Positions 1 to 8,800 of a stretch of DNA of 32,280 nt are shown here, piece after piece; within the stretch, counting starts at the first letter, position 1; each line of letters begins with the position of its first letter. This DNA is from HGM13006 sp964527315 (GTDB lineage Bacteria > Bacillota > Clostridia > Oscillospirales > Oscillospiraceae). The position numbers were made by a program, and so were the translations under genes. The notes under the pieces were generated by a model. The model was given only the letters and a program-made list of their open reading frames with translations. It ran no database searches and was not told the origin of the DNA. Location of the stretch: the NCBI GenBank assembly GCA_964527315.1, contig CAZGOQ010000012.1, positions 1-32,280 of the forward strand, in the 5' to 3' direction.

Positions 1-1459
1 CGTCGCCGCCGCACTTGGGGCACTTGCAATTTACCCAATCTGTCATAGACGCCAACGGACTTTCGCCGTCGTCGGTAGGCTCATAACTCTCCACCTCGGG
101 CAACACCAGCGGAAGATCCTTTTCCTCCAGCGGCACCGTGCCGCACTTGGGGCAGTGGACAATGGGAATCGGCTCGCCCCAATAGCGCTGACGGGAGAAC
201 ACCCAGTCCCGGAGTTTATAGTTGACCTTTCCCTCGCCGATCCCCTTCTCCTCCAGCCATTTTATCATGGTGGGGATGGCTTCCTTGACGCTCAGGCCGT
301 TTAAGAAGTCAGAGTTGACCAGTGTGGCGGTATCGTCCTTTGCCGTAAAGGCCGCTTCCGTCACATCACCGCCGGAGACCACTTCAATGATTTCACAGCC
401 AAATTTTTTTGCGAATTCCCAGTCTCGGTCATCATGGGCCGGAACAGCCATAATCGCACCGGTACCGTAGGTAGAGAGCACATAATCAGAAATAAAGATC
501 GGGATTTGCTTCCCATTGACCGGATTGACAGCATAAATGCCCTGAAGCTTGACGCCGGTTTTGTCCTTGACCAGTTCCGTCCGCTCAAAGTCAGACTTTC
601 TCGCCGCCTCCGCCACATAGGTTTCCACCTCTGCATAGTTGGTAATCCGGTTCGCCCATTGCTTGACGCAGGCATGCTCCGGGGCAATGACCATATAGGT
701 CGCGCCAAAGAGTGTATCGGGACGGGTGGTAAAAACACGGAGTTTCTCTCCCTCGGAGGTTTCAAAATCCACCTCCGCACCAGTGGAGCGGCCAATCCAG
801 TTCTTCTGCTGAGTTTTGACCCGCTCAATAAAATCCACATTCTCCAGACCATCAATGAGTTTCTGGGCGTATTTGGTAATGCCCAGCATCCACTGGGATT
901 TCTCCTTCCGAACCACAGGTGCGCCGCAGCGCTCGCAGACGCCCTCTACCACTTCTTCATTTGCCAGGACGCATTTACAGCTGGTACACCAGTTCACCGG
1001 CATGGTCGCCTTGTAGGCCAAGCCGTGCTTATAGAGCTGCAAAAAAATCCATTGGGTCCACTTATAGTAATTGGGATCTGTGGTATCAATACAGCGATCC
1101 CAGTCAAAGGAATACCCCAGCATATGCAGCTGGCGGGTAAAGTTTTCAATGTTCTGCTTTGTGACCACCGCCGGATGGATGTGGTTCTTGATGGCGAAAT
1201 TCTCTGTAGGCAGGCCAAAGGCGTCAAATCCTATAGGGAATAACACGTTGTAGCCCTGCATCCGCTTTTTCCGAGCAATGGCGTCCATGGCCGTATAGGG
1301 CCGGGGATGGCCTACGTGCAGTCCGGCGCCGGAGGGATAGGGAAACTCCACCAGCGCATAAAATTTCTTCCTGTCAGAGCCATTTTCCGCCCGGAAGAGT
1401 TTTTCATCAGCCCATACCTTCTGCCACTTTTGCTCGATGGCAGTAAAATCATATTTCAT
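1..1459 (-). CDS. leuS: Leucyl-tRNA synthetase (3' part missing, runs off window)
   Basis: Charges tRNA-Leu with leucine in the cytoplasm (class I aminoacyl-tRNA synthetase). Read from an ATG at 1459, the frame stays open to base 1, giving about 486 of the usual ~800 residues, so the C-terminal half including KMSKS lies outside the window. Visible landmarks are the HIGH-type motif HVGH at residues 48-51, a zinc ribbon with Cys158, Cys161, Cys175 and Cys178, and the CP1 editing domain with the threonine-rich peptide TTRPDTLFG near 244-252 and GTGAIMAVPAHDDRD near 332-346. Editing removes mischarged tRNA-Leu. It lies 18 bases downstream of rsfS and is probably the distal gene of the smc operon; there is no room for a T-box leader in front of it. 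Identity is certain; only the end is missing. Confidence 0.97.
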   Translation of the reverse strand, partial: MKYDFTAIEQKWQKVWADEKLFRAENGSDRKKFYALVEFPYPSGAGLHVGHPRPYTAMDAIARKKRMQGYNVLFPIGFDAFGLPTENFAIKNHIHPAVVTKQNIENFTRQLHMLGYSFDWDRCIDTTDPNYYKWTQWIFLQLYKHGLAYKATMPVNWCTSCKCVLANEEVVEGVCERCGAPVVRKEKSQWMLGITKYAQKLIDGLENVDFIERVKTQQKNWIGRSTGAEVDFETSEGEKLRVFTTRPDTLFGATYMVIAPEHACVKQWANRITNYAEVETYVAEAARKSDFERTELVKDKTGVKLQGIYAVNPVNGKQIPIFISDYVLSTYGTGAIMAVPAHDDRDWEFAKKFGCEIIEVVSGGDVTEAAFTAKDDTATLVNSDFLNGLSVKEAIPTMIKWLEEKGIGEGKVNYKLRDWVFSRQRYWGEPIPIVHCPKCGTVPLEEKDLPLVLPEVESYEPTDDGESPLASMTDWVNCKCPKCGGD

Positions 1460-1477
1460 AGAATGTCACCTGACTTC

Positions 1478-1855
1478 TTATAAATTTTCCGGTCTTAAAA
1501 TATCGTCCAGCGGAACCAGCGGAGCATCGCCCCAAAGGCGTTCCAAATCATAGAATTTCCTGGTTTCCGCCGTAAAAATATGCACCATCACGCCGGAGAA
1601 ATCCATGACAATCCAGGTATCGCCCCGAAAGCCCTCCCGGTGACAGACCGTCTCTCCGGCTTCCTCCATCTTTTTCTCCACCTCGTCGGAAAGGGTGCGA
1701 AGATGGGTGTCGGAGGTGCCGGTAGCCAGCAGCATATACTCTGTCAGCGCCGTAACAGAGCGCACCTCCAGCAGAATCAAATTCTGTGCTTTTTTATCGT
1801 CCAAAGCCTTTGCCGCCACAATGGCGGTCTCTTTTGCAGACAGCAAATCTTTCAT
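1478..1855 (-). CDS. rsfS: Ribosomal silencing factor RsfS
   Basis: 125-residue RsfS/DUF143 protein. The family binds ribosomal protein uL14 and blocks joining of the 30S and 50S subunits, lowering translation in starvation. Seen in the sequence: an N-terminal helix followed by the conserved core running through ILLEVRSVTALTEYMLLATG, then a D-T-H-L segment, REGFRGDTWIVMDFSGVMVHIF and a C-terminal FYDLERLWGDAP, all classic for the family. Length is normal, with a few extra C-terminal residues. It sits 13 bases after nadD-yqeK and 18 bases before leuS; nadD-yqeK-rsfS adjacency is widespread in Firmicutes and supports the call. Confidence 0.95.
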   Translation of the reverse strand: MKDLLSAKETAIVAAKALDDKKAQNLILLEVRSVTALTEYMLLATGTSDTHLRTLSDEVEKKMEEAGETVCHREGFRGDTWIVMDFSGVMVHIFTAETRKFYDLERLWGDAPLVPLDDILRPENL

Positions 1856-1868
1856 CCTCTCAAATTTA

Positions 1869-3053
1869 TCATACCGGGCTGAGCTCGGCGCGGAGATAAT
1901 CTCTGGCCTCCGGCGTCTCTTTGCACAGCTGTTTGTTCTCCCGGATCAGTTCCTCTATGACCATGTCAAAGGCCTGAAGCAGCGTCCGATTCAAATCCAC
2001 CATAGCCATTTCTCTCAGCTGCTCTACGCCATCGAAGCTGCGGGTCGGCTCGATATAGTCCGCCAGATAGATAATCTTTTCCATCAGCGTCATATTCGCC
2101 TTGCCTGTCGTATGCCAACGGATAGCCTCCGCCACCTCGTCGCTTTCGCCAAACAGCTGCTTGGCGACCGCCGCACCGGTCTTTGCATGGAGAACTTTTG
2201 GATAACTCCGTTCAAAATCGCTGATGATTATATCATATTTCTCCACCAGGCGCAACTGATCTTCGCCGTCCATAGCTTTCGTCACATCATGGAGCAGTCC
2301 GGCCCGCAGAGCAGTCCGTTCATCCGCGCCCCAGCGTCTTGCCAGCTTTACCGCCATTTCCGCACATCCAAGCACATGGTTGACCCGTTTTCGTTTCAAC
2401 AGTCCGGTGGCTACCGTTCTCAACTCCGTCTCCGAAAGATTTTTATAGTCCCGGCCAACGCCATACAGTCCTTTTTCCCGGATCTTCAACAAAACCGGCT
2501 GCTGCACATAATGCTCCGCGCCACCCAAAATCAGCATCCGTCGGACATGGGTGGAGGAAACCTCCAAGGGCTGATTGTCCAGCAGCACCACTTTTGCGCC
2601 ATACCGCCCCTCCAAATGCACTTTCTGCGTCTGCATTTCCACGGAGTTTTCCCGGTTCATGCCCACAATCACCGCCAATTCGCATATCGTCTGGGGCTGA
2701 TACCAATTATGGAGCGACAGAAACATATCCGTCCCCAACAAAAGGTATAACGTATCGCCAGGGTATGTTTGGGAAAGGACACGCAGCGTATCCGCCGTAT
2801 AACTTTTTCCCTGCCGGCTCAGTTCCAAACCGTCGGCCTCCAGCCATGGCTCGCACTCTGCGGCCGTTTTTGCCAAAAGCAGACGTGTCTCCGGAGAAGG
2901 GGTATCCTCCGGCAACGCCTTATGGGGCGGCTGCCCATCCGGGATCAGCAGAACCCGATCCAATCCCAACGCTTCCTTCGCTGCCCTTGCCGCCGCGATA
3001 TGCCCCAGGTGGGGCGGATTAAAAGTACCGCCAAATACGCCGATATTTTCCAT
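1869..3053 (-). CDS. nadD: NadD-YqeK fusion: nicotinate-nucleotide adenylyltransferase with C-terminal HD phosphohydrolase
   Basis: Two enzymes in one 394-residue chain. Residues 1 to ~200 are NadD, which adenylates nicotinate mononucleotide in NAD synthesis: GGTFNPPHLGH at 8-18 is the nucleotidyltransferase HxGH motif, and SSTHVRR near 166-172 is the second signature. Residues ~205-394 are a YqeK-type HD domain, a family that hydrolyses diadenosine tetraphosphate symmetrically; metal ligands are visible as His226, His255-Asp256, His289, His314 and Asp332 (in LADYIEP). In many Firmicutes these are separate neighbouring genes. The start at 3053 is chosen because GGAGG lies about 8 bases upstream and the NadD fold begins there; an upstream in-frame ATG at 3131 would add 26 unrelated residues. 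Next gene is rsfS, 13 bases on. Confidence 0.95.
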   Translation of the reverse strand: MENIGVFGGTFNPPHLGHIAAARAAKEALGLDRVLLIPDGQPPHKALPEDTPSPETRLLLAKTAAECEPWLEADGLELSRQGKSYTADTLRVLSQTYPGDTLYLLLGTDMFLSLHNWYQPQTICELAVIVGMNRENSVEMQTQKVHLEGRYGAKVVLLDNQPLEVSSTHVRRMLILGGAEHYVQQPVLLKIREKGLYGVGRDYKNLSETELRTVATGLLKRKRVNHVLGCAEMAVKLARRWGADERTALRAGLLHDVTKAMDGEDQLRLVEKYDIIISDFERSYPKVLHAKTGAAVAKQLFGESDEVAEAIRWHTTGKANMTLMEKIIYLADYIEPTRSFDGVEQLREMAMVDLNRTLLQAFDMVIEELIRENKQLCKETPEARDYLRAELSPV

Positions 3054-3164
3054 ATCTTCGCCCTCCAAGCCATTATTTTGAGGTAACTGGTCAGCCTGCC
3101 AAACCGTCTTTTGTTTCGCTGACAGCCGCATATTGCCTGAGATAGTACGCCGCTTTTGACCGTC

Positions 3165-3599
3165 TTATATTTTCTCTTTTCTCTCTTTTTCCCGCTGCTG
3201 ACGGAAAAACTCGTTCTTCTGTTCTCTTTCCCGCTTGGCCTTAGCCCGGCGTTTTTTGATGCCCTCCCGAACAGGATTGGCTTTTTTCGCCGCCCGCTCT
3301 TTCGCAATCTGCGCGTTTCGCCGGGTCTCCAGCTTTTTGCTCTTCCGATACAGAACGAATTTGGAACCAACGCATTGGACGCCCTCCGCGCCAATGGCCG
3401 TGCAGATTTGATCCGAAGCTTCCCGAGCGGTCAGTCCCGCCGTCTCCAGTACACGACCCTTGACCAGTTCCCTCGCCTCCAGCAGTTCTACCGCACTGTC
3501 GATCAGGCTGCCGGTAATTCCCTCTTTCCCAACGATCAGTGTGGCCTCCAAGCCATTGGCCCGGGCGCGAAGTTCCGCCCGCTGTTTGCTTGTCAGCAT
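3165..3599 (-). CDS. yhbY: YhbY-family ribosome-associated RNA-binding protein (CRM domain)
   Basis: 144 residues. Residues 1 to ~92 form a CRM/YhbY domain: LTSKQRAELRARANGLEATL followed by the IVGKEGIT loop, then an ELVKGRV segment and GSKFVLYRKSKK. Family members bind pre-50S particles and assist large-subunit assembly. The remaining ~50 residues are an unusually long Lys/Arg/Glu-rich tail (RRAKAKREREQKNEF and similar) that is absent from the ~95-residue E. coli protein and probably adds nonspecific RNA affinity (inference). The start overlaps the rdgB stop by 7 bases, so translation is probably coupled. About 110 bases separate its stop from the nadD start; no convincing promoter was found there. 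Confidence 0.93.
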   Translation of the reverse strand: MLTSKQRAELRARANGLEATLIVGKEGITGSLIDSAVELLEARELVKGRVLETAGLTAREASDQICTAIGAEGVQCVGSKFVLYRKSKKLETRRNAQIAKERAAKKANPVREGIKKRRAKAKREREQKNEFFRQQREKERKEKI

Positions 3600-4195
3600 A
3601 GTTTGCTCCTTTCCCGCCAGATTTTTACAAACTGATCCAGCGCCGCCGCCCGGTGGGATATCTTATTTTTCCGCTCCGCTGTCAACTCCGCCATGGTGCA
3701 GCCCTCGCTGGGAATATAAAACAGTGGGTCATAGCCAAAGCCGCCGTTTCCAATCTGCTCTGTCAGAATTTCCCCTTCCAGTTCTCCCCGGGCAGAGATC
3801 ACTGTGCCGTCCGGCATTGCCATAGTGATTACGGAAATGAACCGCGCTGTCCGTTTTCCCTTCGGAACCAATCCCATATTCCGAATCAAAAGCAGATTTC
3901 TGGCCAGATCATCGGGACAAGCATCCCCTCCATATCTAGCCGAATGCACGCCGGGTGCGCCGGAAAGCGCGTCCACCGCCACACCGGAATCATCCGCAAT
4001 GGCAGGCAGTCCGGCCGCCTCCATGACGGCTCTGGCCTTGATCAGCGCGTTTTCCTCAAAGGTCCGCCCGTTTTCCTCCGGACTGACCTGAAGGCCCAAA
4101 TCCTTCTGACATAAGATCTCCCAGCCCAGCGGGCTCAGGATCTCCCGCATTTCCCGGAGTTTATTGGGATTATTGCTGGCAAGCACCACTTTCAT
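3593..4195 (-). CDS. rdgB: XTP/dITP diphosphatase (RdgB/HAM1 family)
   Basis: 200-residue house-cleaning pyrophosphatase that hydrolyses dITP, ITP and XTP to monophosphates, keeping deaminated purines out of DNA and RNA. Family signatures are clear: N-terminal SNNPNK at 7-12, the metal-binding ADDSG at 67-71 followed by a segment ending ARYGG near 90, then FGYDPLFYIP near 150 and a SHRAAAL motif close to the C terminus. Full length for the family. The ATG overlaps the rph stop by 4 bases and its own stop overlaps yhbY by 7, so it lies inside a tightly coupled operon; rph-rdgB adjacency is a common arrangement in bacteria. Confidence 0.96.
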   Translation of the reverse strand: MKVVLASNNPNKLREMREILSPLGWEILCQKDLGLQVSPEENGRTFEENALIKARAVMEAAGLPAIADDSGVAVDALSGAPGVHSARYGGDACPDDLARNLLLIRNMGLVPKGKRTARFISVITMAMPDGTVISARGELEGEILTEQIGNGGFGYDPLFYIPSEGCTMAELTAERKNKISHRAAALDQFVKIWRERSKLC

Positions 4196-4911
4196 ACCAG
4201 TTCCCCCAAAATTTCCTTCTGCTTTTCCTGCAAAAAACGGTTTCCCTCCTGACAGAGGGCAATCAGTGTCCGGGCTTCCTCCTGAGAGAAGGGCCGTCCC
4301 TCTCCGGTGCCCTGCAGTTCAATGATATTTCCATCTCCATCCATTATGCAGTTTAAATCCACATCCGCTCTGGAATCCTCGCTATATTGAAGATCCAGCA
4401 TGGCCTCTCCGCCTACAATTCCGGCGGAAATGCCGGAAACAAAGGTGTGAATCGGCACTTCCGTTAAAATGCCCTTCCTGACCAGGGACCGCAGCGCCAG
4501 CACCAGCGCCACAAAGCCTCCGGTCACGGAAGCGGTTCGTGTGCCGCCGTCTCCCTGCAGGACATCACAGTCCACAGTAATGCTGACGCCCTCCAGTTCT
4601 TCCAGATCCACTGCGCTGCGAAGGCTGCGGCCTATGAGACGCTGGATCTCCGCACTTCTGGGACTGAGTTTCAATTTTGAAACATCCCGGCGGCTCCGCT
4701 CCCGGTTTGCCCGGGGCAGCATGGCGTATTCCGCCGTAATCCAGCCGCCTTTTTCCACATGACCAGGAAGTTTCTCCTCCACCGACGCATTGCACAGCAC
4801 CATCGTATCTCCGCAGGAGATCAAACAACTGCCCTCCGCAAATTTCGTGAAGCCGGGAATCATTTCCACCTGACGAATTTCATTGATTGCACGTCCGTCC
4901 ACTCGTTCCAT
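4192..4911 (-). CDS. rph: Ribonuclease PH
   Basis: 239-residue phosphorolytic 3'-5' exoribonuclease that trims tRNA 3' ends using phosphate. The chain opens with the typical R.DGRAI.EIR segment, followed by FAEGSCLISCGDTMVLCNAS, GWITAEYAMLPRAN with the arginine cluster RERSRRD, an RSLRSAVDLEELEG segment and the phosphate-site block DGGTRTASVTGG near 120-132. The C-terminal part has LDLQYSEDSRADVDLN and ELQGTGEGRPFS, also diagnostic. Full length. It lies 14 bases downstream of ftsY and overlaps rdgB by 4 bases. Confidence 0.97.
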   Translation of the reverse strand: MERVDGRAINEIRQVEMIPGFTKFAEGSCLISCGDTMVLCNASVEEKLPGHVEKGGWITAEYAMLPRANRERSRRDVSKLKLSPRSAEIQRLIGRSLRSAVDLEELEGVSITVDCDVLQGDGGTRTASVTGGFVALVLALRSLVRKGILTEVPIHTFVSGISAGIVGGEAMLDLQYSEDSRADVDLNCIMDGDGNIIELQGTGEGRPFSQEEARTLIALCQEGNRFLQEKQKEILGELV

Positions 4912-4925
4912 CTTTTCTGCTCCTT

Positions 4926-5831
4926 TTAAATCAACGCATCTACAAACTCTCTTGCCTGGAAGGGCATCAAATCGTCGATTCCCTCTCCCACGCCAACATA
5001 TTTTACCGGGATTTTCAGCGCATCCGCCACCGCGATGACAATACCGCCTTTCGCTGTGCCGTCCAGCTTTGTCAGGACCATGCCGGTCACACCGGCAATC
5101 TCGCTGAACTGCCTGGCCTGCAAAAGGCCGTTCTGCCCGGTGGTGCCGTCAATGACCAAAAGCACCTCTTTGTCCGCATCGGGCAGTTCCCGGTCAATGA
5201 CCCGGCTGATTTTGCCCAACTCATTCATCAAATTCTGCTTGTTATGCAGTCGGCCCGCCGTATCGCAGAGGATCACATCGGAACCTCTGGCTCTGGCCGC
5301 CGAAATTGCATCATATACCACCGATGCCGGATCCGCGCCCTCATGCTGACGGACAATATCCGCACCGGATCGCTGGGCCCATATTTCCAGCTGATCCGCT
5401 GCCGCCGCCCGGAAAGTATCCGCCGCGCAGAGCAGAACTTTTTTTCCGTCATTTTTCAGCTGTGACGCCAATTTTCCGATGGTAGTGGTTTTTCCAACGC
5501 CGTTGACGCCGATAAACAGGGCCACGCTGGGCCGGGTGCCCATTTTCAGTTCCGTCTCTCCTACTGTCAGCATCCCGGCCAAAATATCCCTGAGCGTCTC
5601 CCGCACTTCTTCGGCGCTCTTTAGATATTCCTGATTGACCCTCTTCCGCAGCTGCTTCACTGCGGCCACAGCCGTCTCCACGCCCAAGTCCGCCAGGATC
5701 AGACTTTCCTCCAGTTCCTCGTAAAAATCCTCGTCAATGCCGTGGAACTCTGCAAAAATGCCGCCCAGTGTACTTTGCAAATTCTGCCGGGTCTTGCTCA
5801 GTCCCGATTTGATCTTATCAAAAAAGCCCAT
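4926..5831 (-). CDS. ftsY: Signal recognition particle receptor FtsY
   Basis: 301-residue SRP GTPase that docks ribosome-nascent chain-SRP complexes at the membrane for co-translational insertion. The N domain (helical, residues ~1-95) is followed by the NG GTPase: G1 GVNGVGKT at 108-115, the DTFRAAA segment with the QL.IWA motif, DTAGR as G3, TKLDGTAKGG as G4 region, and the C-terminal YVGVGE..DDL.PF block. The long acidic A domain of enterobacterial FtsY is absent, as is usual in Firmicutes. An AAAGGAG sits 7 bases before the ATG. It follows smc by 21 bases; smc-ftsY is a conserved pair, though here the next gene is rph rather than ylxM-ffh. Confidence 0.97.
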   Translation of the reverse strand: MGFFDKIKSGLSKTRQNLQSTLGGIFAEFHGIDEDFYEELEESLILADLGVETAVAAVKQLRKRVNQEYLKSAEEVRETLRDILAGMLTVGETELKMGTRPSVALFIGVNGVGKTTTIGKLASQLKNDGKKVLLCAADTFRAAAADQLEIWAQRSGADIVRQHEGADPASVVYDAISAARARGSDVILCDTAGRLHNKQNLMNELGKISRVIDRELPDADKEVLLVIDGTTGQNGLLQARQFSEIAGVTGMVLTKLDGTAKGGIVIAVADALKIPVKYVGVGEGIDDLMPFQAREFVDALI

Positions 5832-5852
5832 AAATCGGCTCCTTTCCTGTGG

Positions 5853-8800
5853 TTATGTAATATTCAGTTCCTTGACCACCTGATTGAGGTCTACCGACAG
5901 TACCTTGGAAACGCCCTGCTCCTGCATGGTCACGCCATAGAGCACATCCGCCGCTTCCATGGTGCCCCTCCGGTGTGTAATGACAATAAACTGGGTTCTG
6001 CCGCTGAGATTCCGGAGATAGGTGGCAAACCGGGTGACATTACGGTCATCCAGCGCTGCGTCGATCTCATCGAGCATACAGAAGGGCGTCGGCCGCACCT
6101 TCATGATGGCAAAATACAATGCAATGGCCACAAAAGCCTTTTCACCGCCGGAGAGCAGCATGATTGTCTTGACCTGCTTGCCCGGCGGCTGCACTTTGAT
6201 CTCAATGCCACAGGAGAGTACATCGTTTTCATCTTCCAGCTGAAGACTGGCCTTGCCGCCTCCGAACATCTCCGTAAAGGTTTTGCCGAAATTCTCGTTG
6301 ATTTTCCGAAATTCCTCCACAAATATCCCTGTCATCTCTCCGGTGATGTCCTGAACGATCTTCAGCAGTTCCGTTCGGCTGCTTTCCACATCGTCCCGCT
6401 GCTCCGTCAGGTACTGATAGCGTTCGTTGACACGGTCGTACTCCTCAATGGCCCCAATGTTGGGATGCCCCAGCGCACTCATTTTGCGCCGAAGGTCTCC
6501 AATGCGTTTCTGCGCCGCCACTGTGCTTTCGATCTCCACTTTCACGTCCCGGGCAGTCGTACTGGTGAGTTCGTAATTCTCCCAGAGTTTGTCCAGGATC
6601 TGCTTTTCCTCCATCTCAGTCGTCACTTTTTTCTGCTCCAAGCGGGCGCTTTCCCGTTCCATGTCCATTAGATCCTTGTTCTTCTGCTGCGCTTCCTTTT
6701 CCGCCCGGGTCTTTTTCCCCTCCAACGCGAGCCGACGCTGTCCCAGTGTTTGAAGCTGCTCTTTTTTTTGACCCAGGCGTTCCTGCAAGCGCCGTAGCGT
6801 TTGATCTCTCTGCTCCCGTTGCGCCAGAATGCTCTGGTTTTCCGACTCATATTCCGCAATCAGGCTCTCCCGCTGGGCTTTATCTCCGCTGAGCGCTTCC
6901 CGCAACGTTTCAAGTTCCTCCCGGCTTTGCCGCGCACTTTCCGCTTCCGCGTCCAGCGCGGAGGTTTTTACCCGGATCTCTGTCAGTTCCTCCGTCAGCG
7001 TCGAAATCTGCAGTTCCAGCGCTGCCTGGGTCTGCTCCTCTTCCGTAATACGGCATTCCAATGCTTCCGCCGACGTCTGGCATGCCTGCGCCTTTTTCGA
7101 CAGGCTTTCCCGCTCCGATTCTCCGCCAGACAGAAGCCCATCCACAATCTCCAATTCCTTTTCCGCCGCAGTAATCGCGCCGGACAAAGTGCTGAGCAGG
7201 ACATTGTCGCTCTCGCGCTGCTGCATGAGCCGAAGCGCCTGATCCTCCGCTTCCCGGAGCCGGTTCTGCGCATCGGCAATCTCCGCTTCCGCCTGTGCCG
7301 CAGCCATGGCGGCTCCCTGAAGCTGTTCATTGGCCGCGCTCCACTTTGCTTCCGTCTCCTGGCGCTGCTTTTGCAGTCGGCTGAGCTCATTGGCCCGGGT
7401 CAAAACGCCGGAAGAATGGGCTGCGGAACCGCCGGTCATGGAACCGCCGGCGTTGAGCACCTGACCATCCAGCGTAACAATACGGAACCGATGGCTGTGC
7501 CTGTTGGCAATGCCAATGGCCGCATCCATATGCTCTGCCACCACCGTTCTGCCCAGAAGGTTTTCAATCACATCCCGATATGTTGAATCACATGTCACCA
7601 GATCGCTGGCAAGACCCACAAAGCCCTTCTGCCGGTCCAGTCCGTTTTCCTGAAGTCTGCGTCCCCGGATGATATCTAAGGGCAGAAATGTCGCTCTGCC
7701 GCCGTCCCGGCGCTTGAGCAGCTGAATTGCCGCCTTTCCGTCCTGTTCGGCATCCACCACAACCGAGCCTGCGGAAACTCCCAAGGCCGTCTCCACAGCA
7801 AGGGTATAGGCATCCTCTGTCCGAATCAGGCCGGACACCGGGCCATGAATATGCTTTAAGTTCCCCCGATCCGCTTCCTGCATCACTATGCGGGTAGCCT
7901 TGGAATACCCCTCATAATCCCGCTCCATCTCCTTGTACATATGGATGCGGGAGTCCATGGTATCCAGTTGAATCTTCAAATCTGAAACCGTCTGCTGGAG
8001 GCTCTCGCGTTTTTTGATCCGTCCTTGCGCCCGGAGTTCATAGCCACTGATTGCATTTTTCAGGCTTTCCACTGCTCCCTGCGCTTCTTCCAGCTTTGCG
8101 ACGTTCTCCGCCGTCTCCTGTTCTGCGGCCGCACGCTTTTCCTCCGCCTGTCGGTAAGTCTCCTCCACCTGGGCCTTACGATCCAGAATGTTTTTCTCGC
8201 TCTGCTGATTGGCCGAGATGCTGCTCCGCAATTCCGCCGCCAAAGTCAGCAGGCGTCCGCGTTCTTCCGTCAGGCGGTTCCGTTCCCGTTCTCTCTCATC
8301 CGCTTCCCTCTGACAGGTTTGCAGCAGTGTCTCCTTTTGCCCAATGACCGTATTGTGCGTCTCCCGTTCCCGGGCAATCTCCTCAATCCGCTGCATTCTG
8401 GCCTCGATCTGCCCCGCAAGATCTCCGTTACGGCTTTCCTGATCGGTCAACTCATTCCGAAGCCGCTCGATATTTTCTGTATTTCCCAAAAAGCGGGCCT
8501 CCAGTACTGCGTCTTCACTGCGGTTCTCTGCGGCCCGTGTTTCCAGTTCCGAGATTTCCCCGCGCAGTTTCTCCGCTTCCATATCCATTTCCCGCAGTCC
8601 CTGAGACAGAGTCTCCGCCTTCTGATACAGGGCTTCCAGATCTGCCTTTCCCTGCTCCAAAATTTGTTTGGCCTCCTGAAAATCCGCTTCTGTTTTTTTT
8701 GCCGTTTCAGAAAGCTTTTCCATCTGAGAAAGCCAGACCGTGACCTCCAGACCGCGCAACTCGTCCCGGTAGACCAGATATTTTTTCGCCTTTTCCGCCT

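Noticed and set aside
1460..1477. T-box riboswitch ahead of leuS
   Set aside because: Only 18 bases separate leuS from rsfS, so no leader can fit.
1695..2750. Plus-strand open frame (351 codons) opposite nadD-yqeK and rsfS
   Set aside because: Overlaps two confident genes on the other strand and has no domain.
3054..3164. Internal promoter ahead of nadD
   Set aside because: TTGGCA with a possible AT-rich -10 was seen, but the -10 match is too poor to call.
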